A stretch of 64,000 bases of DNA from Bradyrhizobium sp. CCBAU 051011 (lineage in GTDB: Bacteria; Pseudomonadota; Alphaproteobacteria; Rhizobiales; Xanthobacteraceae): NCBI RefSeq assembly GCF_009930815.1, contig NZ_CP022222.1, positions 62,001 to 126,000 on the forward strand, in the 5' to 3' direction. Position 1 is the stretch's first letter; the number at the start of each line of letters is the position of its first letter. Below are positions 8,681-15,951 of this stretch, in pieces. Both the position numbers and the translations under genes were made by a program. The notes beneath the pieces are model-generated. The model was not told where the DNA came from and made no database searches. It worked only from the letters and a program-made list of their open reading frames with translations.

Positions 8681-8761
8681 CTAGTGCACCACACGAAGAA
8701 AATAGTAGATGCCACCTAGCACGAGGACCGTCGGGACGGCCCAGAGAATGAATACGGGCAT
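8681..8761 (-). CDS. 26-aa single-span membrane protein (paralogue of 9332)
   Basis: Encodes MPVFILWAVPTVLVLGGIYY and ends FLRVVH. A strong GAGGAGGAAG lies just upstream. The gene at 9332-9415 encodes the same pattern (MPVLLLWAVPAVIVVGG) with an equally strong site, so both are very likely translated. Two conserved paralogues this short suggest a membrane-inserted regulatory or small-subunit peptide. Confidence 0.65.
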   Translation of the reverse strand: MPVFILWAVPTVLVLGGIYYFLRVVH

Positions 8762-8856
8762 GGCTTCCTCCTCCTTCTCAAAACGGAGGAGATAGGTTTG
8801 CGTTCCGGGAATTGGGAAAACTGGAGCCCCTGGAAATAGGTCACTCCAGCAAGTTC

Positions 8857-9105
8857 TTACGTGTATGAAAGCACACGTCTGTGTCGCGCACATGACCCAA
8901 CGTGCCGGTTTGTAGTCTCTGTTCGATCCTCACCAATCAGAGCCCGATCGCAAGACAATGCTGAGTTTGAGTTCGAAACAGGCGCGGGCTGCTTGTTAGC
9001 CCCGTTTTGAATGAAGCGTTGTCCTGCTATCCACATGCTCGTAGCGAATGCGACAATAACTGTCGCGCTCGCACACTGCATCGTCCATCCCGGTGAGCTA
9101 CTCAC
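8857..9105 (-). CDS. Possible small membrane protein coupled to 9098
   Basis: GTG at 9105 overlaps the end of the 9098-9247 gene. The 82-aa frame has one hydrophobic stretch near residues 12-28 (SATVIVAFATSMWIAG) and then a polar, low-complexity tail. Overlap and hydrophobic segment are the only support. Confidence 0.35.
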   Translation of the reverse strand: MSSSPGWTMQCASATVIVAFATSMWIAGQRFIQNGANKQPAPVSNSNSALSCDRALIGEDRTETTNRHVGSCARHRRVLSYT

Positions 9106-9247
9106 GAACGTCCCCCAATTCGAGATATTTGGCGTTGACGCTGCTCGCGGCGTGACCGGCCACGACTACAGCCGCCGTCGAGATAACCATTAAGGTCAAC
9201 GCGGCAAACATGATGCCAATCAATTTCAAGGCACGTTTGTCTGCCAT
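9098..9247 (-). CDS. 49-aa membrane protein
   Basis: Starts MADKRALKLIGIMFAALTLM and has one long hydrophobic segment (about residues 8-30), then AGHAASSVNAKYLELGDVRE. GGAAGGA lies about eight bases upstream. It may be a membrane anchor or an uncleaved signal sequence. Function unknown. Confidence 0.5.
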   Translation of the reverse strand: MADKRALKLIGIMFAALTLMVISTAAVVVAGHAASSVNAKYLELGDVRE

Positions 9248-9276
9248 CGCAAATCGTCCTTCCAATGGGCGGCTGA

Positions 9277-9307
9277 GAAAAGCCCGGTCGGTGTTCCGAC
9301 TCGGACC
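9277..9307 (-). terminator. Probable terminator after the 9332 gene
   Basis: Minus strand GGTCCGAGTCGG, loop AACA, CCGACCGGGC, then TTTTCT. The stem is imperfect. Confidence 0.45.
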
Positions 9308-9331
9308 TTTCCCTCCCTCTAGTAATTCAGC

Positions 9332-9415
9332 TTAGTGAACAGCACGAACCAAATAGTATCCGACACCGCCGACAACGATCACGGCTGGAACGGCCCAAAG
9401 CAACAAAACTGGCAT
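9332..9415 (-). CDS. 27-aa single-span membrane protein (paralogue of 8681)
   Basis: Encodes MPVLLLWAVPAVIVVGGVGY and ends YLVRAVH. It aligns over its whole length with the 8681-8761 product, sharing MPV, LWAVP, VGG, YY and the terminal Val-His. A GAGGAGGAAG site precedes it. Probably a real micro-protein of the inner membrane; role unknown. Confidence 0.65.
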   Translation of the reverse strand: MPVLLLWAVPAVIVVGGVGYYLVRAVH

Positions 9416-9665
9416 GTACGCTTCCTCCTCATTGTGCCCTCAACCAGAAAACGCAAGCCAACTACCACTTGTTCCCGGTTCCTATCCTCATCGTAAATGG
9501 CGGCACCAGCCGCATCGCCGACAATCCGCTATCGGCCCCGTGCGCACCTTGGAAGCCAAGGTGCAATGGAGAGCTGCGATCGCTCCGCAGGGCCGGGAGA
9601 AATAGGAACCTGGCTCTCTCTTTCGCGTTGTGCAACGCCGCACTAACGCGGCCTAGGAGATTGCG

Positions 9666-10007
9666 ATGAAGAGGGTTTTGATAATTGCCGCGGCCGCTTC
9701 GCTGCTGGCTACCGCAGCCAACGCTCAGACCACTGTGACGACGACGACCGGCACTGGAAATGCGGCCATACAGATCGAGCCGCAGTATCGGACCAAGATC
9801 AAGAGTTATGTCACCGAGAAGAAGGTTAGACCCGTGACGACACAGGAAAGAATTGTCGTGGGCGCTAAGGTCCCGGCTAGCGTCGAGCTTGAAGCAGTGC
9901 CCGCAGATTGGGGACCCACCGTCACCAAATATCGCTACATCTATTCCGGCGATCGAGTGATGCTGGTGGATCCCGGCACCCGAACGGTTGTTCAAGAAAT
10001 CGACTAG
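9666..10007 (+). CDS. DUF1236-type secreted protein
   Basis: 113 aa with a clean signal peptide (MKRVLIIAAAASLLATAANA, cleavage before QTT). The mature part has IEPQYRTKIKSYVTEKKVRPVT and a C-terminal YRYIYSGDRVMLVDPGTRTVV motif, the DUF1236 pattern common in Bradyrhizobium and Rhizobium. It is periplasmic. A GGAG site (CTAGGAG) precedes the start. No enzymatic role is known for the family. Confidence 0.8.
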   Translation: MKRVLIIAAAASLLATAANAQTTVTTTTGTGNAAIQIEPQYRTKIKSYVTEKKVRPVTTQERIVVGAKVPASVELEAVPADWGPTVTKYRYIYSGDRVMLVDPGTRTVVQEID

Positions 10008-10067
10008 GTAGCTCGTGAAGATGCGGCTCGGTAACGGGCCGCATCCCTACGTTAGGACGACGTGAGT

Positions 10068-10268
10068 ATGAAGGCTGGAAGCATTGAGTTTAGCGAGCAC
10101 GAGATTGCCTGCCTCATTCGTAACCAGTCTGAGACTGGCGCGCTCTTGCAGTTAGGTAGCGCAATCGAGCTTCCGGCGCAATTTACCTTGGCGGTCGCCT
10201 CAGACCGCATCAGGTGCAGAGCTATTTGGCGATCGGAAAACATGATCGGAGTCAAATTCCTCATCTAA
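10068..10268 (+). CDS. Short PilZ-like protein
   Basis: 66 aa: KAGSIEFSEHEIACLIRNQS, ETGALLQLG, IELPAQFTLAV, RCRAIWRSENMIGVKFL. This is the strand order of the short PilZ proteins of rhizobia, with the SETGA turn. The RxxxR c-di-GMP-binding motif usually found at the N-terminus is absent, so nucleotide binding is doubtful. A damaged second copy lies at 21674. A GTG at 10062 is an alternative start. Confidence 0.7.
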   Translation: MKAGSIEFSEHEIACLIRNQSETGALLQLGSAIELPAQFTLAVASDRIRCRAIWRSENMIGVKFLI

Positions 10269-10661
10269 AGTCGCTGAGTCAGAAAAATAGTCCGAGCGCG
10301 AGCCGCGCGCCGAGGCCATGCAAAGTTGCTTCCATTCCAGCCAGACAAGTGCCTCCTGGCTAGCGTGATAGCTGAGAGAAAGTCCCTGTTTGCATCTTTT
10401 TCCCAATCCAAGTTCCGCCGCGGAGCACCGTGATCTTACTGCTTGAAAACTGTAGGCTTACCGGGCTAGCGCGGTTTACGGCGAAGGGCCGCGCAAATGC
10501 GGCCGTTCAGCCTGTCTCTGGTCCAAGGCTCCGCGCCCATTTTCGCCAAGAATCACTTTCAGTCTGATGAGGCCATTCCGGGGGTGAACCGTAGTGGCAT
10601 GGCCCGACGCGTGTCGTCCGGAAACGTCGTGCGTCGGGCCGCCTCTGAGCGGCCTTAACCG
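10269..10661. other. 390-bp intergenic stretch
   Basis: No gene seen. It holds two GC-rich hairpins, GGCCGC-GCAAAT-GCGGCC at 10487-10504 and GGCCGCC-TCT-GAGCGGCC near 10629-10646. The latter lies just before the 10662 gene. Confidence 0.35.
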
Positions 10662-10886
10662 ATGCCCATCTATCGCCTGTTGCAAAGTTTGCCGAGGGGA
10701 CCCGAAGAAATCAGCCGCTTGACGACCGCCTATGAGCAAGCATTGCGAGCCATCGGCATCGTTGACCGGGGCGATCCATTGGCTGAGCTTCTCGCCAAGA
10801 AAATCGTCGAAGTCGCACAGACTGGCATCCGTGAGCCGGCCGACATCTCTGCGCAGGCGGTTAAGGAAATCGGCATCCCAACGTAG
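10662..10886 (+). CDS. Short conserved helical protein (paralogue of 52873)
   Basis: 74 aa: MPIYRLLQ, GPEEISRLTTAYEQALRAIGIVDR, DPLAELLAKKIVEVAQTGI, EPADISAQAVKEIG. The gene at 52873-53091 shares MPI-RLL, PEEI, VDR-DPL, A-K-IEV-TGI-EP-I and A-IG over the full length. The family is frequent in Bradyrhizobium next to response regulators; its role is unknown. Confidence 0.7.
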   Translation: MPIYRLLQSLPRGPEEISRLTTAYEQALRAIGIVDRGDPLAELLAKKIVEVAQTGIREPADISAQAVKEIGIPT

Positions 10887-10892
10887 AATCCT

Positions 10893-11105
10893 TCATGTCG
10901 CGCCAACCTCGTCGATCGTCACCAGGAAGCGCTTCTCCTTAGCCATGTCTTGAGTGATCTCGACCGATTGCACAATGCCTGTGAAGGTCGCGAAGCTGCC
11001 GCTCAGGTCCAGACCGGAGACGCTGATAGCCTCCCCCGTCCGCCGCGACTGATTGCAACGGCGAACCGCACTTGCGTTGCCCTCGCTCAGATAAAGCTGC
11101 GGCAT
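10893..11105 (-). CDS. Short conserved hypothetical protein
   Basis: 70 aa ending FTGIVQSVEITQDMAKEKRF and LVTIDE. The C-terminal half looks like a small beta-barrel (VSGLDLSGSFATFTGIVQSVE). It starts only six bases after the DUF6894 gene stops, on the same strand, so the two are probably co-transcribed. Confidence 0.6.
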   Translation of the reverse strand: MPQLYLSEGNASAVRRCNQSRRTGEAISVSGLDLSGSFATFTGIVQSVEITQDMAKEKRFLVTIDEVGAT

Positions 11106-11110
11106 AAGCC

Positions 11111-11359
11111 CTAGCGTATCGGCCGGTCTGCAGCGACGGTGAATTTGGCCTGAAGCAGGGGCCCGGCTACATCGCGGACTTCGATTGCCAAATTGTGGGG
11201 GGTGGAATCCCCGGAATTTCTGCGAAGCGCATCCCTGGCCATGTCCACCAGCGATCGCGCCGCCGCTTCCTGCGCAGCCTCGATATCCAGCAGCTCTATT
11301 CCCTCCTCATCGACTGCGAGGCTGCCGGCCTCACGCACATCAAAATAGTAACGTGGCAT
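11111..11359 (-). CDS. DUF6894-type short protein
   Basis: 82 aa starting MPRYYFDVREAGSLAVDEEG, with a helix (DIEAAQEAAARSLVDMARDAL) and a C-terminal strand NLAIEVRDVAG. The MPRYYF start, acidic turn and helix are the family hallmark. It is abundant in Bradyrhizobium; function unknown. GAGGG precedes the ATG. Confidence 0.75.
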   Translation of the reverse strand: MPRYYFDVREAGSLAVDEEGIELLDIEAAQEAAARSLVDMARDALRRNSGDSTPHNLAIEVRDVAGPLLQAKFTVAADRPIR

Positions 11360-11406
11360 GGGGCCCTCAAACTACTTTCGCCGAGTAAAGATCTTCACCA
11401 ACCGAG

Positions 11407-11550
11407 CGCAAAGGCCCCAGCTCAGACGGCTGAGCTGAGGCCCTTGAGGAAGAACCGCAGCCTGACACTCCAGCAGGCTGACGCTACGAAGCTGCGCCAC
11501 CTCTTCTTATCCCGCCATAACAAATGTTGGGCTGATCAAGGTCTCCCGTG
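11407..11550. repeat. Interspersed noncoding repeat A, copy 1
   Basis: Matches 13940-14102. It opens with a near-perfect hairpin (AGGCCCCAGCTCAG, ACGG, CTGAGCTGAGGCCCT). A second hairpin (CAGCCTGACACTCCAGCAGGCTG), GACGCTACGAAGCTGCGCC and an end with AACAAATGTT and GCTGATCAA follow. Confidence 0.6.
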
Positions 11551-11661
11551 GTTGCGCCTCCAATCCTCTTGACAGGTTGCCGCCCGCGCCTAATTTTTTC
11601 GCCGGGGCACCGCCCCTCTAGCCAAAGGGAAAGCTGTAACGACCGTCAAAGGATGACGACG

Positions 11662-11885
11662 ATGATGGACGAAAAACTGGCTCGCTTGCGAACTCATCGC
11701 AATAATGTCGCCCGCTACCGGCGTTTGCTCCAAGCCAAGCTTACTGATCTTGAGCGTCAATTTATTGAAAGACGCTTGTCCGAAGAGCAATCGGACTACC
11801 GCGTCTGTCGGCAAGCACCTTCCCCATGACATTCAAAATTCCGAAGGCTCCTGCAAAGCAGCCATCAGCTTACGAGGCCGTTTAG
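11662..11885 (+). pseudogene. Short conserved protein with frameshift
   Basis: Starts MMDEKLARLRTHRNNVARYR, RLLQAKLTDLERQFIERRLS, EEQS, a helical family common in Bradyrhizobium. After EEQS the frame gives a short unrelated tail and stops at 11829. The expected C-terminus (LSASTFPMTFKIPKAPAKQP) is in another frame, ending at 11885. A single-base change near 11795 would restore it. AAAGGA lies upstream of the start. Confidence 0.6.
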
Positions 11886-11930
11886 GGCTCGCCAATCTGC
11901 CCAGTTTGGTGGTTGCTTCTCCTTGAACGC

Positions 11931-12053
11931 GAAAAGGGCCCCAGCCAACCCGCTGAGACCCTTTTCTTGGACTGAGGAGGCGTCGCCAGAATGCGACATC
12001 GCCCACCCCACCACTCTAGATCGCGTTCCTAACGGCTTAGCCGGCGTTCAGGC
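11931..12053. repeat. Interspersed noncoding repeat B, copy 1
   Basis: Shares its layout with 13773-13895 and 21923-22053: a terminator-like hairpin (AAAGGGCCCCAGC with GCTGAGACCCTTTTC), a TGCGA segment, CCACC and the block GATCGCGTTCCTAACG, then GCCGGCGTTC. Confidence 0.6.
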
Positions 12054-12081
12054 GGGGAGTCGAATTAAATCGGTCCGTCTT

Positions 12082-12282
12082 CTACGGCGGCGGTAGGCCG
12101 GGCGACTTAAGCCAGTCGTCCATATGGGCCGCGGCTTCGATCTGCCGCGCCTTTGTCATGGCTGCATCGCGAACGGGTCCATAGGGTAGCAGCTTCGCCT
12201 CGTCTCGGAGATTTTGGGCCTCCTCGAGAAGCCGTTGTTTAAGCGGTCTTGTTTGTTTGAACCGACGCCGCTTGATAATCAT
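12082..12282 (-). CDS. Short WLKSPG-family protein, copy 1
   Basis: 66 aa: a basic start (MIIKRRRFKQTR), a helix with LLEEAQNLRDEAKLLPYGP, a second helix (KARQIEAAAHMDDWLKSPGL) and Pro-rich end. Paralogues are at 13343 and 20176. Predicted helical hairpin, cytoplasmic; no known function. AGGAG lies seven bases upstream of the start. Confidence 0.75.
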   Translation of the reverse strand: MIIKRRRFKQTRPLKQRLLEEAQNLRDEAKLLPYGPVRDAAMTKARQIEAAAHMDDWLKSPGLPPP

Positions 12283-12488
12283 GGCGCGCTCCTTTCCGTT
12301 AGCAACAACGTACCGCTAACTAACGCGCGCGTATGTCCACGAGTGCACACAAGTTGGATCCAAACAGATCCCCTCCCCGCATAACGTCTTCACCGAAAGC
12401 GTCAGGAGAACCAGTCCATCCGAACGCCAGCCGGCCGGATTGCAACTATTGCGAATTCCAGGATTTGATTTCTTTTCCGGAGGCGATG

Positions 12489-12833
12489 ATGTCGAACTTC
12501 GTAGCCCTCATTGTGGAGGATGATCCGTTCCAGCGGACGTGCCTGGCTGACCTTCTGAAAAGCGAGGGGCTTGAGGTGGTGGAGTGTGACGATGCAGCGG
12601 CCGCGGAACTTGTACTAGCTTCAACAGGCACTGAACTCCGGGCGCTGGTTACCGACGTACAGCTTGGTGGAGGGATGTCCGGCGTCGAACTTGCGCAGTA
12701 TGCCAAGCGCAAATTCCCGGACCTCAACGTCGTGATGGTCTCAGGACACAGCGCGCCCTTGGTCCCGCACGACACCCACTTTTTTATGAAGCCCTATGAG
12801 CCGCAGCAGCTATTGGACGCGGTGCTGAGGTGA
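12489..12833 (+). CDS. Stand-alone receiver-domain response regulator
   Basis: 114-aa single CheY-like receiver. Acidic pocket E10-D11-D12, phosphoacceptor D56 in ALVTDVQLGGGMSG, S86/G87 in VMVSGHS and K101 in FFMKPYEP. No output domain is present, so it acts by protein contact or as a phosphate sink. The start is set by GGAGG five bases before ATG 12489; an upstream in-frame ATG at 12333 lacks such a site. No histidine kinase is next to it. Confidence 0.85.
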   Translation: MSNFVALIVEDDPFQRTCLADLLKSEGLEVVECDDAAAAELVLASTGTELRALVTDVQLGGGMSGVELAQYAKRKFPDLNVVMVSGHSAPLVPHDTHFFMKPYEPQQLLDAVLR

Positions 12834-13023
12834 GCGGCCCGTCGTCGGGTTTTGTCTCGTGGCCAAGCAAATATTTGAGCCCTTCGACGGCTAGGGTGCG
12901 CTCGTCTCCAACCTTTTCTCTCAGGAAATTGGAGACCTTCTGCCGAGCTTCAGCCTCCTGCACCGGCGTAATGTTCACCATCATGCCGTAGCTTTGCATC
13001 ACGCGATCAATGGCTGCTTGCAT
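12784..13023 (-). CDS. Short conserved protein, antisense overlap with the response regulator
   Basis: 79 aa starting MQAAIDRVMQSYGMMVNITP, then VSNFLREKVGDERTLAVEGLKYL. CGGAGA lies upstream of 13023; an ATG at 13086 is also open. Its last 50 bases overlap the end of the receiver gene on the other strand, where the tail becomes Ala/Pro-rich, so the true C-terminus may be shorter in relatives. Confidence 0.55.
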   Translation of the reverse strand: MQAAIDRVMQSYGMMVNITPVQEAEARQKVSNFLREKVGDERTLAVEGLKYLLGHETKPDDGPLTSAPRPIAAAAHRAS

Positions 13024-13342
13024 GTGGCGTCTCCGAGTTTCCGAAATTGGAACTCCCCACGCCAGCGAGAGTTCCGCAGTGAACATCTCCCTACCGAAAG
13101 TGCCAAAGATGCGCGGGTGTTTCGTTGCGCGAAAGCAACCTGCGCGGCACGTTGTCCGCCCCTACTCAAATGCCGCCACCTGAGCCGAAGTCAAAACGTT
13201 CCCGGGGGAAACGAAATAAACCGGTGGCTCCCGCGCTTGGCAGCGCGCAAAAATGTTTCCCTGACCGCACGACCCTACGGCAGCTATCGGTGATGAGGAC
13301 GCCGATTGCGCTCCCGCCAGGCTCACGGAGTGGAGTAGCGCC

Positions 13343-13540
13343 ATGCAGCGACGCCGTTTCAAAGACATCGTGTCCTTCCCCGATGACCTTACCCAGGAGG
13401 CCGAACACTTACGCGCGGAAGCTGAGAAACTACCGCCCGGCCCGGAGCGGCATGACCTCGAACGCAAGGCCCGGCAGGCCGAGACCGCCGCACATATTCA
13501 CGAGTGGCTGAAGTCGCCCGGCTTGCGACCCCCGGAGTGA
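13343..13540 (+). CDS. Short WLKSPG-family protein, copy 2
   Basis: 65 aa: MQRRRFKDIVSFPDDLTQEA, EHLRAEAEKLPPGPERHDL, KARQAETAAHIHEWLKSPGL. It aligns end to end with copy 1 (12082) and with the IS-split copy 3 (20176). GGAG precedes the ATG. The stop is ten bases from the next gene, so the two form an operon. Confidence 0.75.
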   Translation: MQRRRFKDIVSFPDDLTQEAEHLRAEAEKLPPGPERHDLERKARQAETAAHIHEWLKSPGLRPPE

Positions 13541-13550
13541 CGAGGGCAAG

Positions 13551-13727
13551 GTGCGTAGCGTCGCGGAGTATTTGGAGAGAGCGGCCGAATTCGAAGCGCT
13601 CGCCGCAGCGGCTACCGTTGACGCGCTGAGAAAGCGATATGCCGACATCGCAGCCTGTTACCGGCTGCTCGCAAAAGAGCGAGAATGGCTGATCGGCACC
13701 GGTGCTATTGAAGGCGAACCGTGTTGA
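13551..13727 (+). CDS. 58-aa helical protein co-transcribed with 13343
   Basis: GTG start with AGGGCAAG directly upstream. Encodes RSVAEYLERAAEFEALAAAA, LRKRYADIAACYRLLAKERE. The YLERAAEFE...RYADIAACYRLLA pattern is the short helical family also seen at 19652 (YWRDRAKATRAKANQL...EEYDKLADRA). Unknown function. Confidence 0.65.
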   Translation: MRSVAEYLERAAEFEALAAAATVDALRKRYADIAACYRLLAKEREWLIGTGAIEGEPC

Positions 13728-13772
13728 GCAGCCAACTCCCGTCTCGGCCGATTGCGCATCGGCATAAGAACG

Positions 13773-13895
13773 CGAGAAGGGCCCCCGCGGCGGGGCTGGG
13801 GCCCTTCTTGGTTATCGCACCCTGGGGGGATACGGTGCGACATTCGTCAACCCACCACCTGCATTCGCGTTCCTAACGGCCGAGCCGGCGCTCGA
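13773..13895. repeat. Interspersed noncoding repeat B, copy 2
   Basis: Hairpin AGAAGGGCCCC to GGGGCCCTTCT, TGCGACATTCG, CCACCACC, then TCGCGTTCCTAACGGCC and GCCGGCGCTCGAG. It lies directly before repeat A copy 2. Confidence 0.6.
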
Positions 13896-13939
13896 GATCG
13901 CTCGTCGTCGACGGCTCACGAGGTTTAGCCGCTGCATAC

Positions 13940-14102
13940 CGCAAAGGCCCCAGCATGATCGCCCGGCTTGAACCGCGCGATCCAGACTGAGGCCCTTGAG
14001 GAGACCGCCAGCCCGAAGCGCCTAGGCGCCGGCTGACGCTATGAAGCTGCGCCTATCCTTCGGGCCCGGCTATAACAATTGTTAGCTGATCAAAGACCCC
14101 CG
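13940..14102. repeat. Interspersed noncoding repeat A, copy 2
   Basis: CGCAAAGGCCCCAGC, a variable hairpin loop, CTGAGGCCCTTGAGGA, GGCTGACGCTATGAAGCTGC, then TATAACAATTGTTAGCTGATC. The loop regions differ from copy 1 while the stems are kept, suggesting selection on structure. Confidence 0.6.
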
Positions 14103-14124
14103 CCGGACCGGCAAGCCGGACCGA

Positions 14125-14439
14125 TTACTGTTTCTTCCTTTTCATCTCTTGGTCGGGCGTGCTCGCGTCGGCAGGGCTACCGGTTGTGCCAGCTGCTCCA
14201 GTTGTTCCGGCTGGGCCTCCTCCGCCGGCTGCGCCTGAGCCAGTACCTGCGCCACCCGCGGCCCCGCCACCTGCGCTGCCGGCACCGGCGCCAGCACCCG
14301 CGCCGCCAGCGCCAGCTCCCGCGCCGCCGGCTCCCGCGCCGCCGGCTCCCGCGCCGCCTGCGCCCCCGGCACCTTGGGCCACGGCCAACGTTGAGCCGAG
14401 CGCAAAGAACAATGCTACCGCAATCGCTGATACTTTCAT
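14125..14439 (-). CDS. Secreted Ala/Gly-rich repetitive protein
   Basis: 104 aa. Signal peptide MKVSAIAVALFFALGSTLAVA, cleaved before QGAGG. The mature chain is almost only GAGGAGA-type repeats, followed by TTGAAGTTGSPADASTPDQ and a basic end KRKK. Such low-complexity exported chains are probably disordered. The repeat tract may vary in length between strains. Confidence 0.65.
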   Translation of the reverse strand: MKVSAIAVALFFALGSTLAVAQGAGGAGGAGAGGAGAGGAGAGAGGAGAGAGAGSAGGGAAGGAGTGSGAAGGGGPAGTTGAAGTTGSPADASTPDQEMKRKKQ

Positions 14440-14606
14440 GGTCGTTCTCCCTATACCTATTGAAGAACGGCAATTTTTTAGGCGCAGCCTTCGTTCCTAT
14501 TTTTGCTGCGGCCAATGCGCAGATGCCTCTCGGCGCTGTAGGAACCATTCCTCGCGTGGAGCCTAAGCTAGAGCAGCAACGCGCAAGCGCGACCGGGGAG
14601 GAAGAC

Positions 14607-14792
14607 ATGGCATCGAATTTAAAGAAGCCACTACGGCCCGAAGACTTTCCCGTGGATGCCGAAGGTCAGAAGATAAAGAAGCAGGACGGTACTCCCATCG
14701 CCGATGCGGACAATCCCGCCGTCGCTGACGAAATCGTGGAGCGCCTCAATGACGACGAGGCCAGGCGTGAAGAAGACAAATGGTCGGCCTGA
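14607..14792 (+). CDS. Short acidic conserved protein
   Basis: 61 aa: MASNLKKPLRPEDFPVDAEG, QKIKKQDGTPIADADNPAVA, DEIVERLNDDEARREEDKWS. GGGGAGGAAG immediately upstream gives a clear start. The LRPEDFPVDAEGQKIKKQDG core is conserved among Bradyrhizobium short proteins. Function unknown. Confidence 0.7.
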   Translation: MASNLKKPLRPEDFPVDAEGQKIKKQDGTPIADADNPAVADEIVERLNDDEARREEDKWSA

Positions 14793-14893
14793 CCTTATGC
14801 GACATGCGAACATCGGCCGCGCTGAGCTCGCTATCCGCTAGGAACCTAGCGGCATAATTCGGTTTGATTCAGCATGCCAACGGGAGATGCGAC

Positions 14894-15394
14894 ATGACAA
14901 CGACAGCACGAGACGTATTCATAGTGGGCCTCCGCAACGCACATGCGATGGAGGTGCACGCCCGAGAAATGATGGAAAGGCAATCGGAGCGCCTGGATGA
15001 CTATCCGGACGTACAAGCCAAGGTGAGAAATCATCTGGCCGAGACTAACGAGCAGCTCAAGAGATTGGAGCAATGCCTCGAATCGTGCGGTGAAAGTTCT
15101 TCCACGCTAAAGGACGCCACCTCATCGGTGATGGCCAACACGACAGCCATGGCCAACGCAATGGCCGGTGATGAGATCCTGAAGAACACTTTCGCCAACA
15201 ACGCCTTCGAGCACTTTGAAATCGCCGCCTACAAGTCGTTGCTGACTTTATGTGGTCCGGCGAGCCAGGAAAAGGCGCGTCCCCTTCTGGAAGCAAACCT
15301 TAGGGAAGAAGAGCGAATGGCCGCCTGGATCGATGCCAATCTTGGCAAGGTGACTCAAGACTATCTCACGGTCGAGGAGCGCAAGGCCGCCTAA
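14894..15394 (+). CDS. DUF892 (YciE/YciF-type) ferritin-like protein
   Basis: 166 aa, all-helical. Motifs fit the DUF892 four-helix bundle: FIVGLRNAHAMEVHAREMME, then LAETNEQLKRLEQCLE, a middle helix ending FANNAFEHFEIAAYKSL and LREEERMAAWIDANL. The carboxylates and His (E, H, ExxH-like) would bind a di-metal site as in ferritin-like proteins. These are often stress-induced. The start at 14894 has GGGAGA upstream. A strong terminator follows. Confidence 0.8.
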   Translation: MTTTARDVFIVGLRNAHAMEVHAREMMERQSERLDDYPDVQAKVRNHLAETNEQLKRLEQCLESCGESSSTLKDATSSVMANTTAMANAMAGDEILKNTFANNAFEHFEIAAYKSLLTLCGPASQEKARPLLEANLREEERMAAWIDANLGKVTQDYLTVEERKAA

Positions 15395-15515
15395 CTTCAC
15401 GGGTCTGAGAAAGCTGGCGAAGCTATCGCATGCTAGCAAAGAGCAGCTCTTCGGAACCAAACAGGCTGGGAAAAATGAGAATTTAGTGCCGTCGCCACGG
15501 CACACTACTGTGACG

Positions 15516-15553
15516 ACGGCCTCAGCTCCCCCCGCGCTGGGGCCGTTTTTTCT
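15516..15553 (+). terminator. Rho-independent terminator
   Basis: CGGCCTCAGC, C-rich loop, GCTGGGGCCG followed by six T. It ends the 14894 transcript. Confidence 0.7.
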
Positions 15554-15572
15554 ATACACTCCCGAGTGCGGC

Positions 15573-15815
15573 TTACCGCCGGCCGCCAGAGCGCGCCTTC
15601 TTCTTCCCGGCCTTCTTTTCGACCCGCACGCCCTCGAATTTTTTGGCTGCCTTGGACTTTTTCGCCGGTTTCTTCACCGCGATGAACTCACCGGACTTCT
15701 TGCTGCGCTTTGTCCAGGCCGTCGCGCCGCCCGGCTTGGCCTTTACCTGCGATCGCTTCTTCACTGCGCCTTTCCTGGCGTTGTCGCTTACCGGTTTGTT
15801 GACTGCCACACTCAT
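15573..15815 (-). CDS. Short Lys-rich basic protein
   Basis: 80 aa with about one third Lys/Arg: MSVAVNKPVSDNARKGAVKK, TKRSKKSGEFIAVKKPAKK, GVRVEKKAGKKKARSGGRR. Resembles a conserved Bradyrhizobium family with KPVSD...ARKGAVK and SGEFIA. Possibly nucleic-acid-binding; unknown. Confidence 0.65.
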   Translation of the reverse strand: MSVAVNKPVSDNARKGAVKKRSQVKAKPGGATAWTKRSKKSGEFIAVKKPAKKSKAAKKFEGVRVEKKAGKKKARSGGRR

Positions 15816-15951
15816 CCTCCCGTTGTTATATCTGGTGACGAAGGGAGAATCCTCGACACTTCCGATTGTTCGGCTTGGAGGAACAGGGGGAAGGCGGAGG
15901 CTCGCGGTCGGAACGATTCAGCTCAGGTCAATCTCGTATTGCGTGGAGTTC

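Noticed and set aside
14159..14566. 135-aa Pro/Ala-rich + frame
   Set aside because: Shadow of the Gly/Ala-rich secreted protein on the other strand; GC-rich repeats keep all frames open.
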